Shown here piece by piece: positions 13,072-25,108 of a stretch of 64,000 bases of DNA (within the stretch, counting starts at the first letter, position 1; each line of letters opens with the position of its first letter). The position numbers were made by a program, and so were the translations under genes. The stretch comes from Iris pallida (lineage: Eukaryota; Streptophyta; Magnoliopsida; Asparagales; Iridaceae). The notes below the pieces were generated by a model that was given only the letters and a program-made list of their open reading frames with translations, ran no database searches and was not told where the DNA came from. The DNA lies in the NCBI GenBank assembly GCA_029216955.1, contig JANAVB010009599.1, positions 941,417-1,005,416 of the forward strand. Reading direction: 5' to 3'.

Positions 13072-16000
13072 TGTCACGACCCGCGTCCTCTTTTCGGATA
13101 CGAGACGTGTCCAAGCCAGCCTACGCCGCAGAGTCGACGGTAGAACGCTGTCAAGCCCGCAAGAAATAAATGCTCAAGAAACAACATTTGCTGCTCATTC
13201 ACAATTCTAAATTTATTACAACATGTACATCATTTAAAATTAAAAGAAAAACAAGATTTTACAATAAATGAAATTGGTACATCTGCTATCTATTTCTAGG
13301 TTTGACTTCAGCATACCCAAGCCTCCTAGTGCTAAGAATGATCGCGGCTAAACCTGAAAAAATGTTGGTTATCCAGTCAAGATTGGAACAAGTACACAAA
13401 CCGACGACAATGCAAAACACAATAGAATTAACAAGACATGAAAATAGCATATGAGATATGAAAGTTGTAAGAAAACTGATGACATAGCACGATAGAGAAG
13501 TAAACAAGGAAAAACTAATAAAAGACATCTATCTAGGTGGTGTGAAATATCTGTTTCGACATGTGGACGGCTAGGGGGTAAATAAGGTACACTGCACGTA
13601 TCGTACGCAGCGACTAGCATTCACGAGAGACACTGGGATAATTCTGGGTAGTCCACATGTTTACTAAGATATTTTCCCTCTCGACTACTCCGTGTGACGA
13701 GCGTGTCAACAAGCAGCAAGATATATGTATAGACATGAAATGAAAAGACTACTATAAATCGGAAAGCAATCAGAAAGTGCACTTGCCTGAGGTCCTTAGC
13801 TGGAGAAACCAATAACACTATACCACTCACGAGCCACAATCAGTCAACACATGCAGAAGTATCCGGATGCTGAAATAAATAGTACCAATAGTCTCAGAAT
13901 AGTCAAATTAGCTAGGATTGCCTGTCCTCAAGTCCAATTCTGGACATATGGGCAAAACGGTAATTTCGGGCAAAAACGGTGTCCGCCGTTGGACCCGCTT
14001 TGCACCGAAAAGCATGCCAGAGTCAACGGTCTCTAAAGTCGTCAAACTACATGTCTACGGATTCAGTTTTCCGATACGAACCCATCCGTATGTCCAGAAT
14101 TGGATTCCGGCGGGCCGTGCACAAAATTGTCCGTCGAATTCTGAATTTACTATTCACCTGCTTGTGGAATTCCTTTCTACGAAAATTATATCAATCATAC
14201 GTTAATATTATATCTATATCTATACTTAAAATATTCCTAATTATCTTAAATAAGTTACATTAGCAGCTATATTATTTGCGGTTAGTATGGTTTATATAAT
14301 TACCATAAAGTGAAGGGCCTAAATGAAATTATACAAAACAACTCCAAACACTTTCTGGATCAAAGTGTACCAAAAGGGTCATGGTCCCACGTGGGTGATT
14401 TGTAATGATTGGCTTTTCTTTCTAAAGGATAAATATTATATGTGAATAATACATAAAGAAGAAAGAACATAGCCACTTTTCCTTTGCATGCACAATGGCA
14501 TAGGTGCCGACGTGCACTGCCATATTTTCTCTTGTGCACACATCTTCTCTTGATTTTTTTTTAGCAAAATCCTACGTGAATAGTGTTGCATGCTATACTC
14601 AATTACTCCTACTTAATAATCCAATTTAACTATATGCATTTATTTGTGTAGAACTTCAATGCTTGCATCTCTGCATGCACTAGCTAAGCATCATTGAATA
14701 TCGACAAAGTGATATATATTTATAAATACATTTAACTGGCACTAATGAATGCCATTATATCAAAATTTCTAATTGTTGTGCTAGGCTTCCATCAACTACA
14801 TTAGTTATTCATTTTACTAATCTATAGTACCAAAGCTATCCTTTTCTTAACTAAGGTGAACTGCTATATTTCTCTATCTACTACTACTATAGGGAGCAAC
14901 GAGAAGAGGATTACCGCTACTTCTGTTGCTTCTAAACACCCATTCACGCTTCAGCGCTCACGGCTTGGCCCGCTCCCGGAATTGATGTGCCGGTGGATGA
15001 TTGCGGGGGTGTGCGGGGCTGTTTCGACGTGGCCGTGCAGCCCTCCAAGTCGAGTTCGGCCGGCCGGCTACAGAGTGGTTGGACAGGCGCTCGAGCACAA
15101 CTAATCGCCAAAGGATGGGTTAAGGTTGGTCTTCATATCGATAAGTTGGCGATGTTGTAGCAATTCTGGCCTACGCGCCTTGCATCCCCGGTTCGACGAG
15201 GAGTCGTCAAATATGTTGAGAGAGCATCGCTGGCCCAAGAGTATTGTTGGCATGGTGTCAGCGGAAGCGCGGGTAAGGTCGTCAAGAAGGTTTGACGGGA
15301 GCGGTTGCAAGGAACTTATGGAGAGTCTATTCAACGTTGGCATCCTCCGGCGATGGCGAGATGACAACACGTGGAGGGTTGGCAGTTTCTTTGATCGGAG
15401 ATGATGGCATGGTTACGGCAATCCACGACATTCACTCTGTCCCTCCCGCTTTCTTAGCAAGGCCCCATAGCTCGACGAACATCGCAGCAGTCCCATCCTC
15501 ATCGGAGAACCCGACGACGCCTTTCCCGGAAACCAAACTGACCTCTCTCTCTCTCTTGAGAATTCGGAGTGGGGATCGGGTAGAAGGCCAAGTTGGTATA
15601 GTCGAGGAGCAAGAGCTCCTCCGATCGGTGCCGCGGGAGGATGGAAAAGGGATGGACGTTGGATGGGGTCACGTTGAAGTCATGGACGGTAGATTCCGAG
15701 TATCCGAACTCCAGAACCAGCTCCGAAGCAACTGCGGAAGAAATCAAGAGGAAGAGGAGGAAGAAGGGTGATATTATAGCTAGGTTTTGGTAGCGTTAGG
15801 GTTTTCTTTGGCAGCAGCCTTATATGGAGGGAGGATTGGACTTGGGCTAGGAAAGTTTGTGAAGGGTTGGGCTGGGCAGTATTTGAGATCCATTACTAAC
15901 CAATATTAACTATGGGCTTATGACCAAATGCTAGTCATTAAAATGTATACAAGCTTGGAGGCCCTAGGTTATATAGGATGGGAAATTGGAAGGAATTGAA

Positions 16001-16852
16001 TTAAGAGTACAGTAATAATATGTAAGGGACAAATATTGAATAGGTCTAATGAATTTAAGTCGTTTCACATTAATACTACAATAAAACCATCATAGCAATG
16101 AGCAATAAAACATATATGAACTACTAAGGGCAAAAATAGCATGTGAAGAGCATTATGCTTATGGGATCCAGAGGTCTACAAATACGACTCTGTATGAAAG
16201 GTATGCCAGTGCAATACAATACTCCTTGAAAGAGTGTAAACAATGTTACAGTGATAAAACCATATTAATATCTTCCAAGATGATATTCCAAACCTTTTAC
16301 AATGGTATGTACCTATAAACCAAATTAAGTGTTCCTGAGCTCAAAAGACTTTCAATCATAAGCATTCATCTTAGCATTCATATTTAAGTAAAATTAGGAG
16401 TGTGCAATAGGGCAAGGTTCTTAGGCCTATAATAATGAATGTTTAGTTGCTATTTTGTTTAGGGTCTGTTTATCAAGATTTATATTCCTTTTACGTAGAT
16501 GTTATCAATATTGTAAAAGATGCTAGGCACTAGTCGGACATGCACCGAGTCTTCTACAAGTTAATAAATTCTAATAGTAAATAATTTAAAACTATTTATA
16601 ATGGTCATGTCACAGCTTATCCTGGTTTTCCTAGTTGGGACTCTCCCATGGCTTGGCCTTCCCTACCATGGCTAAAACACTAATCAAGGCGCGCCACTGC
16701 ACTATCCGTGACATGTTTCCCCATCATCTTATACTCCAAATCTCAACCATGACAAAAGTCATCTACCGTAATAATAATTAAATAGCTATTTATAAATTTC
16801 TAAAAAAACACCATTTACATCAAAATAAAAAAATTCGGGAAGGGAAGCTACA
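13072..16852 (-). repeat. 5' LTR of LARD-like element
   Basis: 3781 bp, collinear with 8113-11888 and differing by scattered substitutions and small indels. It ends ...GAAGCTACA at 16852, followed by TSD GAACC. It contains the second copy of the GC-rich block (14950-15770). Confidence 0.93.
15818..15827 (-). promoter_or_regulatory. TATA/CArG-like motif CCATATAAGG (5' LTR)
   Basis: Copy of the motif at 10854-10863. In the 5' LTR it is the one placed to drive the element. Genomic RNA would then start about 30 nt downstream, near 15790 on minus. Confidence 0.5.
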
Positions 16853-16857
16853 GAACC
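16853..16857. other. Target-site duplication GAACC (right)
   Basis: Matches 8108-8112; confirms the outer limits of the nested element. Confidence 0.95.
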
Positions 16858-19230
16858 AGTAAACAAATGAGACTGTATCAAGGACCCTAAACTGATACCA
16901 CTATATAGGCTAAACAACATAGGGATATAGACTGCACAATGTGTATCTAAACTAACAAGGAAGAGGGAAGTGTACATACATATAGAATATCTAGAACTGA
17001 TCAAGTAGGAGGACAGAACAAGATTCAAATATGGGAGTGTATAGCAGGACGGTAATGGTTCAACTGAACAACTACAAGAGGGGGAAACTGGTCTGATCTC
17101 ATGATGCAAGGACAGACAACAGAACTTAAAGAGACAATGAATCAAAGTCATGTAGGACAGTCTCTAATATGCAGGAACAAGGCCAAGTATGTGCAGTGAA
17201 TCAAGTGAGGGGTTCATGCATCTAACATGTGCAAGAGGTTTTTGAACAAATAGTGAAATGAGGATACAGGACACTAAGTGATGCGGTGAGCTAAATGATT
17301 AGAAGCTATATATGATATGCAATGCAAAATCTAATGTACATGAGAGATTATTCAAATTAGGAGAGAACCACACTATATGAAGATACAATGGATTAATCAC
17401 AAATGGACTGAAATAACAAATGTAGTGGACTGAGACATCCCAAATTCGATTGATATCCCATTGTGGCATAGCAACCTAGGACAGAACATTAAGGTAGAGG
17501 ATTGGTTGAAAGGGGTCTGAACATGTAGGATATGGACTCTAAATAACTGTCTATTCTTGGACAGTCTCAACTATAGGACATGATAGGAATTAGGACATGA
17601 TACTAATCCAAGGTATCAGGACCCTGATATCAGTATAGAGTCAAATGCAACCTCACATTAATATGCAGGACAACTTGAAGAATGACTAAGCTATGAACTG
17701 GACCAAATACTAGACACATGGATAAGGGTCTGATACCTATGGTGTATAGGACATGACACTCATATGCAGTGAACAGATGGCATGGGGTGAATATTGTCTG
17801 CTGTACATGTACCCAAGGGGGGGCTTGCTGTGTGTCACAGACACTGATGTGCAGTAGTGGTGTCAAGAGTAACCCAAAGTGAATCATGTATATCAATGTG
17901 TGTAAAGAGTGTGTCAAAGCCATGGTGAGTGTTCCTGTAAAGTGTGTGCAGGCATGTCAATGTATTAGAGCAATTTCAGTATAGTAGTGTAAGACAGAGG
18001 TCAAGTGAGCAATGAATGCAAGTGTCAGATGTCGAGTGCAATAGTGTCAAGTATGTGTGTATCGAGCAAGTGCTGTGGTATGTACACACCTGTATTAGGA
18101 ACTCAGTGTGAATTAGGAAATCAGTGACAGGCTTCATATATCAGGGATATAGGAATCTTACAATTTTGATTTAGAAATAGTAGCTAAATCTCAATTCAGT
18201 AGGTAGGTAATGCTGGTGTCATGCGAGAGAGTGTTGGGAGTGTGTCCCAGTGTCCACGAATAGGACACAATCAGTCCAATCACCCACACGACACACAAAA
18301 TAGAAAACAGTATACACAAGCATCGTGCACGTGTGTCGAGTGAGGTAAAGACACGTACGTTGCACCAACTGTGTCGTGGTCGTACACACGTGTCCACCTA
18401 GACTAGGGGGACGTGTCCAAGTGCCTGTCCCGTGTCCACGTGGTGTCTACGTGTCGATACGAGACCGTATCAGTGAATAATTTCTGTGCGTGCAGTGACA
18501 GTTGGAGATCAGTGTAGGTCGATTTACTTCGTGCACAGTCGACGAGGACTCGTGAAATTTCATGGGGGAGAGGTCAGACACTAGGCCCACGTGTCTACCA
18601 AATTTTGTGCCATATAGTAACGTATCCTGTGTCAAGCCCGAATAGTAAGGGACTGTACGGGTACAGTGCGGTGCCTCGTGCATGAGATGCGTGTCTATTT
18701 TGGACACGAAAATCCCCTAAAATCGTGCTCAATCTTCACAAAAGTTATTATACATATCTAGATCTACAAATACATATAATTAGTTTCACAAAAATCAAAA
18801 ATAAAATCCTTAGAGGTATTTCGTTGAACACCTAAATACCCACTATGACACATGTCCGATACGGACACCAAACGGACACGAAATCCACCCAAAGTTTGGG
18901 GACAACTAGGGAACTCCTAGATCTAGCCCTAAATGCAAAAAAACAGAAATTTAAATCAATTTGGGGTGTTTTACCTATAGGTACAAATTGCATAAAAAAG
19001 CTCCAAATGGGAGATTCTTCCTTGCTAGCCAAATGCCCCCAAATTGTTCCAAAGCTGGGATTAAACCCCACAATCATAAAATAGGAGAGTATTAGGTTCT
19101 AATGCAAGAAACTAGGATTAAAAAGGAATTAAAATAAATTTATGGAGATTTTTGGAAGGAGGAAAAATACCTTTTCTTTCTCCAAGTGTTGGAATAATAA
19201 TAAAAAGAGGCAAGCCCTAATGAATAAGTG

Positions 19231-19240
19231 TTTATATAGG
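19231..19240 (-). promoter_or_regulatory. TATA-like box CCTATATAAA, solo LTR
   Basis: Minus-strand CCTATATAAA, about 590 bp inside the U3 end of the solo LTR. The same motif occurs at 5605-5614 and a variant in the gag-only element LTRs (43227, 49973). Confidence 0.5.
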
Positions 19241-19276
19241 GTGGGGATCCCTATGTGGATGGTCACTTAGGGTTTG

Positions 19277-19302
19277 GTTAGGGTTAGGGTTAGGGTTAGG
19301 GT
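19277..19302 (+). repeat. Short TTAGGG repeat tract
   Basis: About four perfect TTAGGG units (GGTTAGGGTTAGGG...) within the solo LTR, next to the TATA motif. Shorter pieces occur in related LTRs (43268-43281). It is part of the LTR, not a telomere. Confidence 0.8.
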
Positions 19303-19833
19303 GTCAAATCATGGGCCATGGGCCAAGTCACAAGTCATTAAGTCCATAATTCACATGTCATTTCATTAAACCGCAAACCATGAAATAAATTCACTTAAAC
19401 TAATCCTCCTAATCCAAAATTAGTTTCTAATGACTAAAAGTAGGTTAACCTAAGTTAGACTAGGTTCACCATGGCTAGGATTAGCTTCTAGGCTAGTCCA
19501 CTAGGTCTCAACAAGTCAAAGTCAAACTAGAATTCACCAATTCAATAAATTATCAAATAATTCAAATAAGTCAAAATGACCAAATTACCCCTAGGCTAAA
19601 ATGATAATTAAATCATCCTAATGACATGGTTAGGCTCTAGGTCATGCAGTCTCTAGGATTTTACTAGCAGCACGTCAAAATCACTAGTCATGACTTAAAG
19701 CAGATTTTAAATAGTTTAAAAAATTATTAAAAATCACAAAAAATCATAGTGTAAAATAAATATCAATAAATTATAATTATAATTACAAAATTTCAAAATT
19801 ACCCCCATTTCAGAAACTGGGTGTTACAACTAA

Positions 19834-20568
19834 TGAGCACTATACTAAGTATATGTAAAATAATACAAATTATATAATACGTCAATAAATAGTTACTTAA
19901 AAATCCAAAAATTCCATAAATATTTATTTTAAAAAATCAGAGGGTTTACAAAAGTCTTATCTATATAAGGATTAAGAAGAGTTTTAATTCCCCTTAGATT
20001 TTTCACTATTTAATTCAAATTAATTTAAAAGTAACTCAATCAAATATAATCCAATGTAGATAGATTCTACCTCTAATTTAAACTGTATTTAAAAAACTTA
20101 ATATATTTTTTCCAACTTAAATCACCATAATTAATTACATATTAAATCAACCCATATTTAATATACTTTTTTCAAAATAATATATTAGTGATAATAATTA
20201 ATTTTGAAAATACAAATATATATGCACTCGCATGCAAAAATAATACTTATATAAAACACAGTTTTTCTAAATTACTAGTTATACTTGTACCATAAAATAA
20301 AATGGCCTTTCTTAAATAAAAATAAATTTTGGCAATCCTCGACACGACGTATTTACAACTTCAAGCAATATAAAATATATATCGTCTATTATTTTGATAT
20401 ATTTTCTACATCTATATAATTAAAATGTTTTATAAAAATATGTACTTCGCACGTATTCGCACTTGACGAGAAATTTACGAAACGCAAACTCGTACGCGAC
20501 GTACAAATACGAAGTAAAAAAATCAATACCATATTTATAAAAAAAAGTGTAGTAGAAATTTAGGGGTT
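19834..20568 (-). repeat. LTR remnant of element B (right part)
   Basis: AT-rich DNA between the solo LTR and the pol end of B; no gene. It should be the U3 part of the 3' LTR of B. The normal PPT and TG start are not visible, so the join to pol near 20569 is probably a deletion. Confidence 0.5.
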
Positions 20569-20975
20569 TTATACCCGCTCCCAGGTAGACCCTCCTGGAG
20601 AATGATGCCTCCATGCGATGCGAACCAATGGTATCTCCTGGTTTCTCAGTACCTTCTCTCGGCGATCCAGAATCTCCACTGACTGCTCTGGATAACTGAG
20701 GGTAGGTCCCACCTCAACCTCCGAATGGTCAAGTACATGGCTAGGGTCAGCCACATACCGTCTCAACTGTGATATGTGGAATAAGTTGTGGACACCCACT
20801 AGTGCAGGTGGCAAGTCTAGCCTGTATGCCACGTCACTGACTCTCCCGCTGATCATGAAAGGTTCGATTAAGCGCGGGCTAAGCTTCTCACCTCCACCAA
20901 AATGTATGGTACCACGAGTCAGAGATATCCTCAGAAAAACCATTTTTCCGACCTAAACACAAACAAGGTCTCTAA
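20569..20975 (-). pseudogene. Ty3/gypsy pol, integrase C-terminus and chromodomain-like end (element B)
   Basis: The 124-codon minus frame (20569-20943) matches the end of gypsy Pol: ...RGTIHFGGGEKLSPR..., ...VAYRLDLPPALVGVHNLFHISQLRRYVADP..., then a chromodomain-like tail with EILDRREKVLRNQEIPLV and AWRHHSPGGSTWE. This part of integrase helps bind target chromatin. Upstream, 20944-20975 still resembles pol (DLV...VG) but holds a stop and a frame change. All earlier pol domains (protease, RT, RNase H, integrase core) are missing, replaced by LTR-like DNA. The frame ends soon after the WER motif instead of continuing, so both ends are truncated. Confidence 0.85.
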
Positions 20976-21314
20976 TTCTAAATAATGAAACATGATCAAC
21001 AAACACAACAACAACCTGCTTCTAATCCTATCTCCAGTCAAACTAACTTAAACATAGTCAATGGACAACTACTGGTCATCAACTATTCAATTTGTCAATA
21101 TCCAAGCATTTGGTCAACAACTGGTCAACTACTAAGGATTTTACCTATGCTAGCTATCTAGGTGTTGGCAACCAGAAATTAGCAAAAAGGAAAAACTCTA
21201 TAATAGACTAACTCTTAACTTCCCAATTTCTTATCAAGTCACCATAACTAAAATCATATAATCTAAGCACACACTCCCAAATACCACATATACATAAGCT
21301 CAAGAACAACAACC

Positions 21315-21380
21315 CATTACATATATCCTAAGTATATCATCTATATATATATATATTTTTTTTATATCCTAAGTATATCA

Positions 21381-21411
<31 letters not shown>

Positions 21412-21447
21412 TTTATTTTTATTTTTTTTTATATCCTAAGTACATCA

Positions 21448-21518
<71 letters not shown>

Positions 21519-21520
21519 GA
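21315..21520. repeat. Triplicated ATATCCTAAGTA-(AT)n-poly(T) unit
   Basis: Three copies of ATATCCTAAGTAYATCATCTATATAT, each followed by (AT)n; the first two also have T tracts of growing length. The third runs into a 65-bp (AT)n array. Confidence 0.85.
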
Positions 21521-22830
21521 TCATCAAAGTGTTAGGGTAGACTAAACTCATAAAGAACTGAACAAATGCTTAAAAAGTAGGCTAAGGATGAATGGTCTGA
21601 AACATCAATGTAGGAAAAAGAGAATGATACTAAGGTGACTGAATTTATAAGGCAAAAACGACAGGACATTAGGGTCCACTTGTAAAGTTAAAGTGAAAGA
21701 AAACTCTCATGGTGACTAAAATATGCCTTTAGATCAAACCTGGCCTCTCCTCCTTATCTGGACTGAACATCTACTAAACTATATGTAGGACAGTGGTCTG
21801 AAAGAAATGAACCATACTGGTGTACAGGGAATGCAATAGGCAGTATTCTGCAAATGAGTGCAGGCTACATACCAAATCAAAATACATTACATATATAAAA
21901 GCTATATATATATATATATATATATGCTTTACCCTCATCACCTCAACTCTACTCAAAGTCTAATAACACCAATTCCCTACCACATGCCTATCACTCCAAA
22001 GAAGGGGTCAGATATTGTAGGGTGTGTTGGGACAGAACAGTAGTGTAGCATAGCTGCATATGAAGATACAGAACAATCATATGTAGGACAATGATATGTA
22101 GGACACATACATATGGAAAATGAACTAATGCTCAGCTAGAGGCTTTTGGAAGACTGAACCATCACTGAAAGGGAAAGGTTTGGACATGAATCTGGACAGA
22201 TGGGCTAAACAGGTATCATCTGTATCTAATACAATGAAAGAGAGACAGAACAAATGATCAAGGGAGAACTCTTATTAACAACCCACATTACATCCCCAAT
22301 GTATTTAACTGTCCCAAGTGGACTGAACAACCATGCCCAAGAAAAAGTTTAAACTCCACTGTAGGGCAGGTACTACAGGTTATAATGAAGGGTATTGTAA
22401 GGCTATCAAGTAAGGTAAAATGCTAAGAGATGCAGTAAGTCACCATGTACATGTTTGCCATGAATTATAAAAGAACAGAACAATTATATCGGAGGACTGG
22501 ACTTTTACTTCACAATAGAAACTCGCTTGTACAAAGAAAGCCTAGGGACAAAAACCTAGGTACAGCAATCTAAGTACAATTGTTTATTTTAGATTCTGGA
22601 GGGTGACGATAGAGGCTCGGGAAAGCGACGACAGCTCTGCCTTACTCCTTGGACGATCGGGTGCAACCTTGGCTCTGGAGAAGATCTGCTTGGCGTTAAT
22701 GAAGAAATGTTCTCCTTGCTCTCTCTATATATGCTTCTCTGTCCTTTCTTCTCACTGGATTGATCTCTGGATTTTGGATTCTCTTATCCTCTTTGGATTT
22801 TCGGCTCCTCTGCAAGGGAATGGCACCTTG

Positions 22831-22840
22831 CTATTTATAA
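22831..22840 (-). promoter_or_regulatory. TATA box TTATAAATAG on minus
   Basis: Canonical plant TATA sequence with a downstream (leftward) purine-rich leader-like block and AAACCCTAATG just upstream. It suggests an LTR U3/R border in the otherwise unbounded region 20976-24300. Confidence 0.5.
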
Positions 22841-23195
22841 GAGTGGGGGGACATCATTAGGGTTTACAATGATTGTCCATCCTCAAAAGTCGGCGGCCTG
22901 AGAATTAATTAATCGGGGCCGTCTATCTCGAATACAATAGATTTAAGCGATTAATATGATTGCATTAAATCTCTGTAGGCAATAAATATTGATTGCCATG
23001 AATATTCGCGACTTGTGATGGCTTGCCACGTGTCTAATTTGCTCGATTTGACTTGATCTGGGCAATTATGGTGATTGCAACAAATCTGATTTTGTTAGAA
23101 TTTGTTAGCACCCATAATTTCAGGAAGATAAGACTGCCACGTGTCTCAATCGTCATGAAAAGTGCCACATGTCTCCACTGGATCATCTTGGCAGA

Positions 23196-23413
23196 GCCGC
23201 ATATGAGTGGGCCGCATGAGGATGAACGGCCGCATGAAGATGGGCAGCCGCATGGGGATGAACAGCCACATGAAGATGGACAGCCGCATGAGGATAGGCA
23301 GCCGCATGCTGACGGACGGCCGCATAAAGGATACAGCCGCATGAAGATGGGTGGCCGCATGAAGTAGGCGGCCGTATAAAGTGGGCGGCCGCATAAATAT
23401 AGCAGCCGCATGC
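23196..23413. repeat. 17-18-bp GCCGCATGA minisatellite
   Basis: About 12 imperfect units of consensus GCCGCATGAAGATGGGCR. A looser continuation of GAGCCGCAT/GAGCCACAT units occurs at 23618-23680. One frame spells repeats of PHEDGQ, the opposite strand repeats of cysteine/glycine or alanine/histidine; no protein function is implied. Confidence 0.9.
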
Positions 23414-24559
23414 CTCGGGACTCGGTGGATTCTGCCAGCTGTGAAGAGATTTTCTTCTCTTTCCTAGGAACACGCCTTTATGTCAGTCATTATTGCGCCT
23501 TTATGTCAGAGCTGTCATTTGTCAGAGCTGTCAGCCGTCAGGACATTAAATGCAGCCAAAGATGAAGGAAAGGACTGTTGAAGGCCACGTGGCTCTGGGT
23601 CTCATGGAACTATCCGAGCCGCATAGACGCATGAGCCACATAGACCCCTGAGCCGCATGGGCTCTCTGAGCCGTATGGACCTTTCTTTATTCTTTTTTAT
23701 GCTTCTACAGTACAGAAGTAAGGATGAGTGCAGACCTCTAATATGCATGATACTAACTCTCCAGATATGTAGAATATGATAAGGGGTTGATGGTTATATT
23801 GGTGAGTAAATAATTGGGGTCTGAACAATGGTCCAGTGAAATCTATGATTCAATATGGTAGGTAATAAAAAGTTGAATGTAGTGAACAACTTGTACAAAT
23901 CTGAACCAAAGGGACAGGGTATCTAGTGAAGGGTCTGCATACTGCCTATAAAGGTTGATCAACCATGACTGAACTCAACACAAAAAGAACTCAACTAAAA
24001 TAGAAAACTGGACCAAATATAGGCTAAACAATATGTCAATACCCTATACAATAATGACCTATAGATACCAACCAAACCCATATCCCATATGCCAATATCA
24101 TCTGTAACCTATCTATATATATAGACCTCTCAATCTTAGGTGAAACTACAACTACACTCAAGGACAGGCTCTGGTCATGGGTGCCCTACTGGAAAGGATA
24201 AGGGAAAAATAATAATAAGTCATTAAGGCTGTAAGGCATACTAACATCCTATATTAAAACTGGTTGGTATTATAAATAACAGGGGAATCATCTATAATGG
24301 GTTATTATTCTAATACCAATGCTAACTACCATCTCTAGGGTACAGACCCTCTACAAGTCATCAAATCGTCACACTATGAAAGAACTACATATGAATAAGC
24401 TCTACATAACTAAAATATCACTACTCCTAAGTTATTTGATGATGGAATACAATTTTATAACAACAGATGGGTATGATAGAGATGATATGTTTAAAAACCT
24501 TCTCAAGATACAATCTAATAATCATATACGTCTGTATAAAATCATGTTACTCAGAGTCC

Positions 24560-24790
24560 TCACCATGCCAGTAAGCAAGGCTGCGATAAACGATAGATTC
24601 CATAACTGGGATATGCACCTCTACAATCATGTCGTCTGGAAATCTCACTATGCCGACTAGTATAGCTGGGAGAAATTCCAAATCTCATAACCAAGATACG
24701 TACATCCGAAGTCAGGTATCTATGTTTTCGCCATGCCAGCTAATATGGTTGCGATAAACTACAGGTTCCATAATCAAGTAGACGTTTTAC
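24560..24790. repeat. Degenerate ~83-bp tandem repeat
   Basis: Anchors ATGCCAGTAAGCAAGGCTGC (24567), ATGCCGACTAGTATAGCTGG (24650) and ATGCCAGCTAATATGGTTGC (24733) recur every 83 bp, followed by ATTCCATAA/TTCCAAATC-like text. Related anchors sit at about 43957, 44040 and 44118 in the gag-only element. Confidence 0.6.
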
Positions 24791-25090
24791 CATCCCTGTT
24801 ATTCCCGTCAACATATGTTATCAGAAAATATCGTAACTCAAGCCATAAAATTCATCTCGATAGGAAAATCAAAATAAAAAACGATACATCAAAATCAAAT
24901 TCAATAATCAAGGAGTGAGAGCGAACAAACAAGGGAAAGGATTTCAAATTGAAGTTTAAATAAGATTCTCAAGGGTCGACTCAGGAATCTCTTAAAGAAT
25001 CCTAACTGTGATTGAGTACCATCAAAAATATATCCTAATCCTACTGCAGGCTGTAGTGATACTCTAGTTTGAATACCACTACATAATCTC

Positions 25091-25108
25091 GACCTGCATG
25101 GACCACCA
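25091..25108 (-). other. Primer-binding site, tRNA-Ile type, one mismatch (element G)
   Basis: Plus GACCTGCATGGACCACCA, differing by one base from the other tRNA-Ile sites, 10 nt from the LTR end at 25118. Confidence 0.8.

Larger units (their letters stand above)
8113..16852 (-). mobile_element. Complete non-autonomous LTR element, LARD-like (8.74 kb)
   Basis: Two nearly identical LTRs (8113-11888 and 13072-16852) flank a 1183-bp interior with a primer site but no gag or pol. The element sits in the solo LTR 6043-19828 between GAACC duplications. The PBS next to the right LTR and the PPT next to the left LTR fix its orientation as minus. LTR differences are few (about a percent by eye), so insertion looks recent. 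With over 85% of its length in LTRs it must depend on proteins supplied in trans. The large size and lack of coding fit the LARD class, although LARDs usually have a much longer interior. Confidence 0.92.
6043..19828 (-). mobile_element. Solo LTR, 5.04 kb, split by a nested element
   Basis: It begins TGTCACGACCCG at 6043 and ends ...GGGTGTTACA at 19828. The flanks are the direct repeat ACTAA (6038-6042 and 19829-19833). Without the nested insertion (8113-16852 plus one TSD copy) it is 2070 + 2971 bp. No internal domain, PBS or PPT is present, so it is a solo LTR left by recombination between the two LTRs of a former element. It carries the U5 stem-loop (6093-6115), GTCAACTCTAG-type repeats (about 7400-7650), blocks rich in GTGTCC/CACGTG (18190-18480, 18560-18720) and a minus TATA motif (19231-19240). 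ORFs within it show no recognisable protein. Confidence 0.9.
20976..24300 (-). repeat. LTR-like non-coding region, ends unresolved
   Basis: This stretch has the marks of this LTR group without clear termini: GGTCAACTACTGG-type repeats (21040-21140), (AT)n arrays (21450-21514, 21907-21925), text like 16858-17900, a leader-like block with TATA (22590-22850) and a minisatellite (23196-23413). It is probably the truncated 3' LTR of element G on minus. No TGTCACGACCC end or TSD was found. ORFs here (for example 22603-22860, 23053-23367) are not convincing. Confidence 0.5.

Noticed and set aside
15292..15771. 159-codon plus frame as a host gene
   Set aside because: In the other LTR copy the frame is broken by a 2-bp difference, no domain is recognisable, and it runs against the LTR promoter.
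23053..23367. Protein with PHEDGQ repeats
   Set aside because: Spelled by an 18-bp minisatellite; other frames are open too, and there is no gene context.
22455..23715. Nested solo LTR in 20976-24300
   Set aside because: TATA and leader features suggest one, but I found no matching TG/CA ends with a 5-bp duplication.
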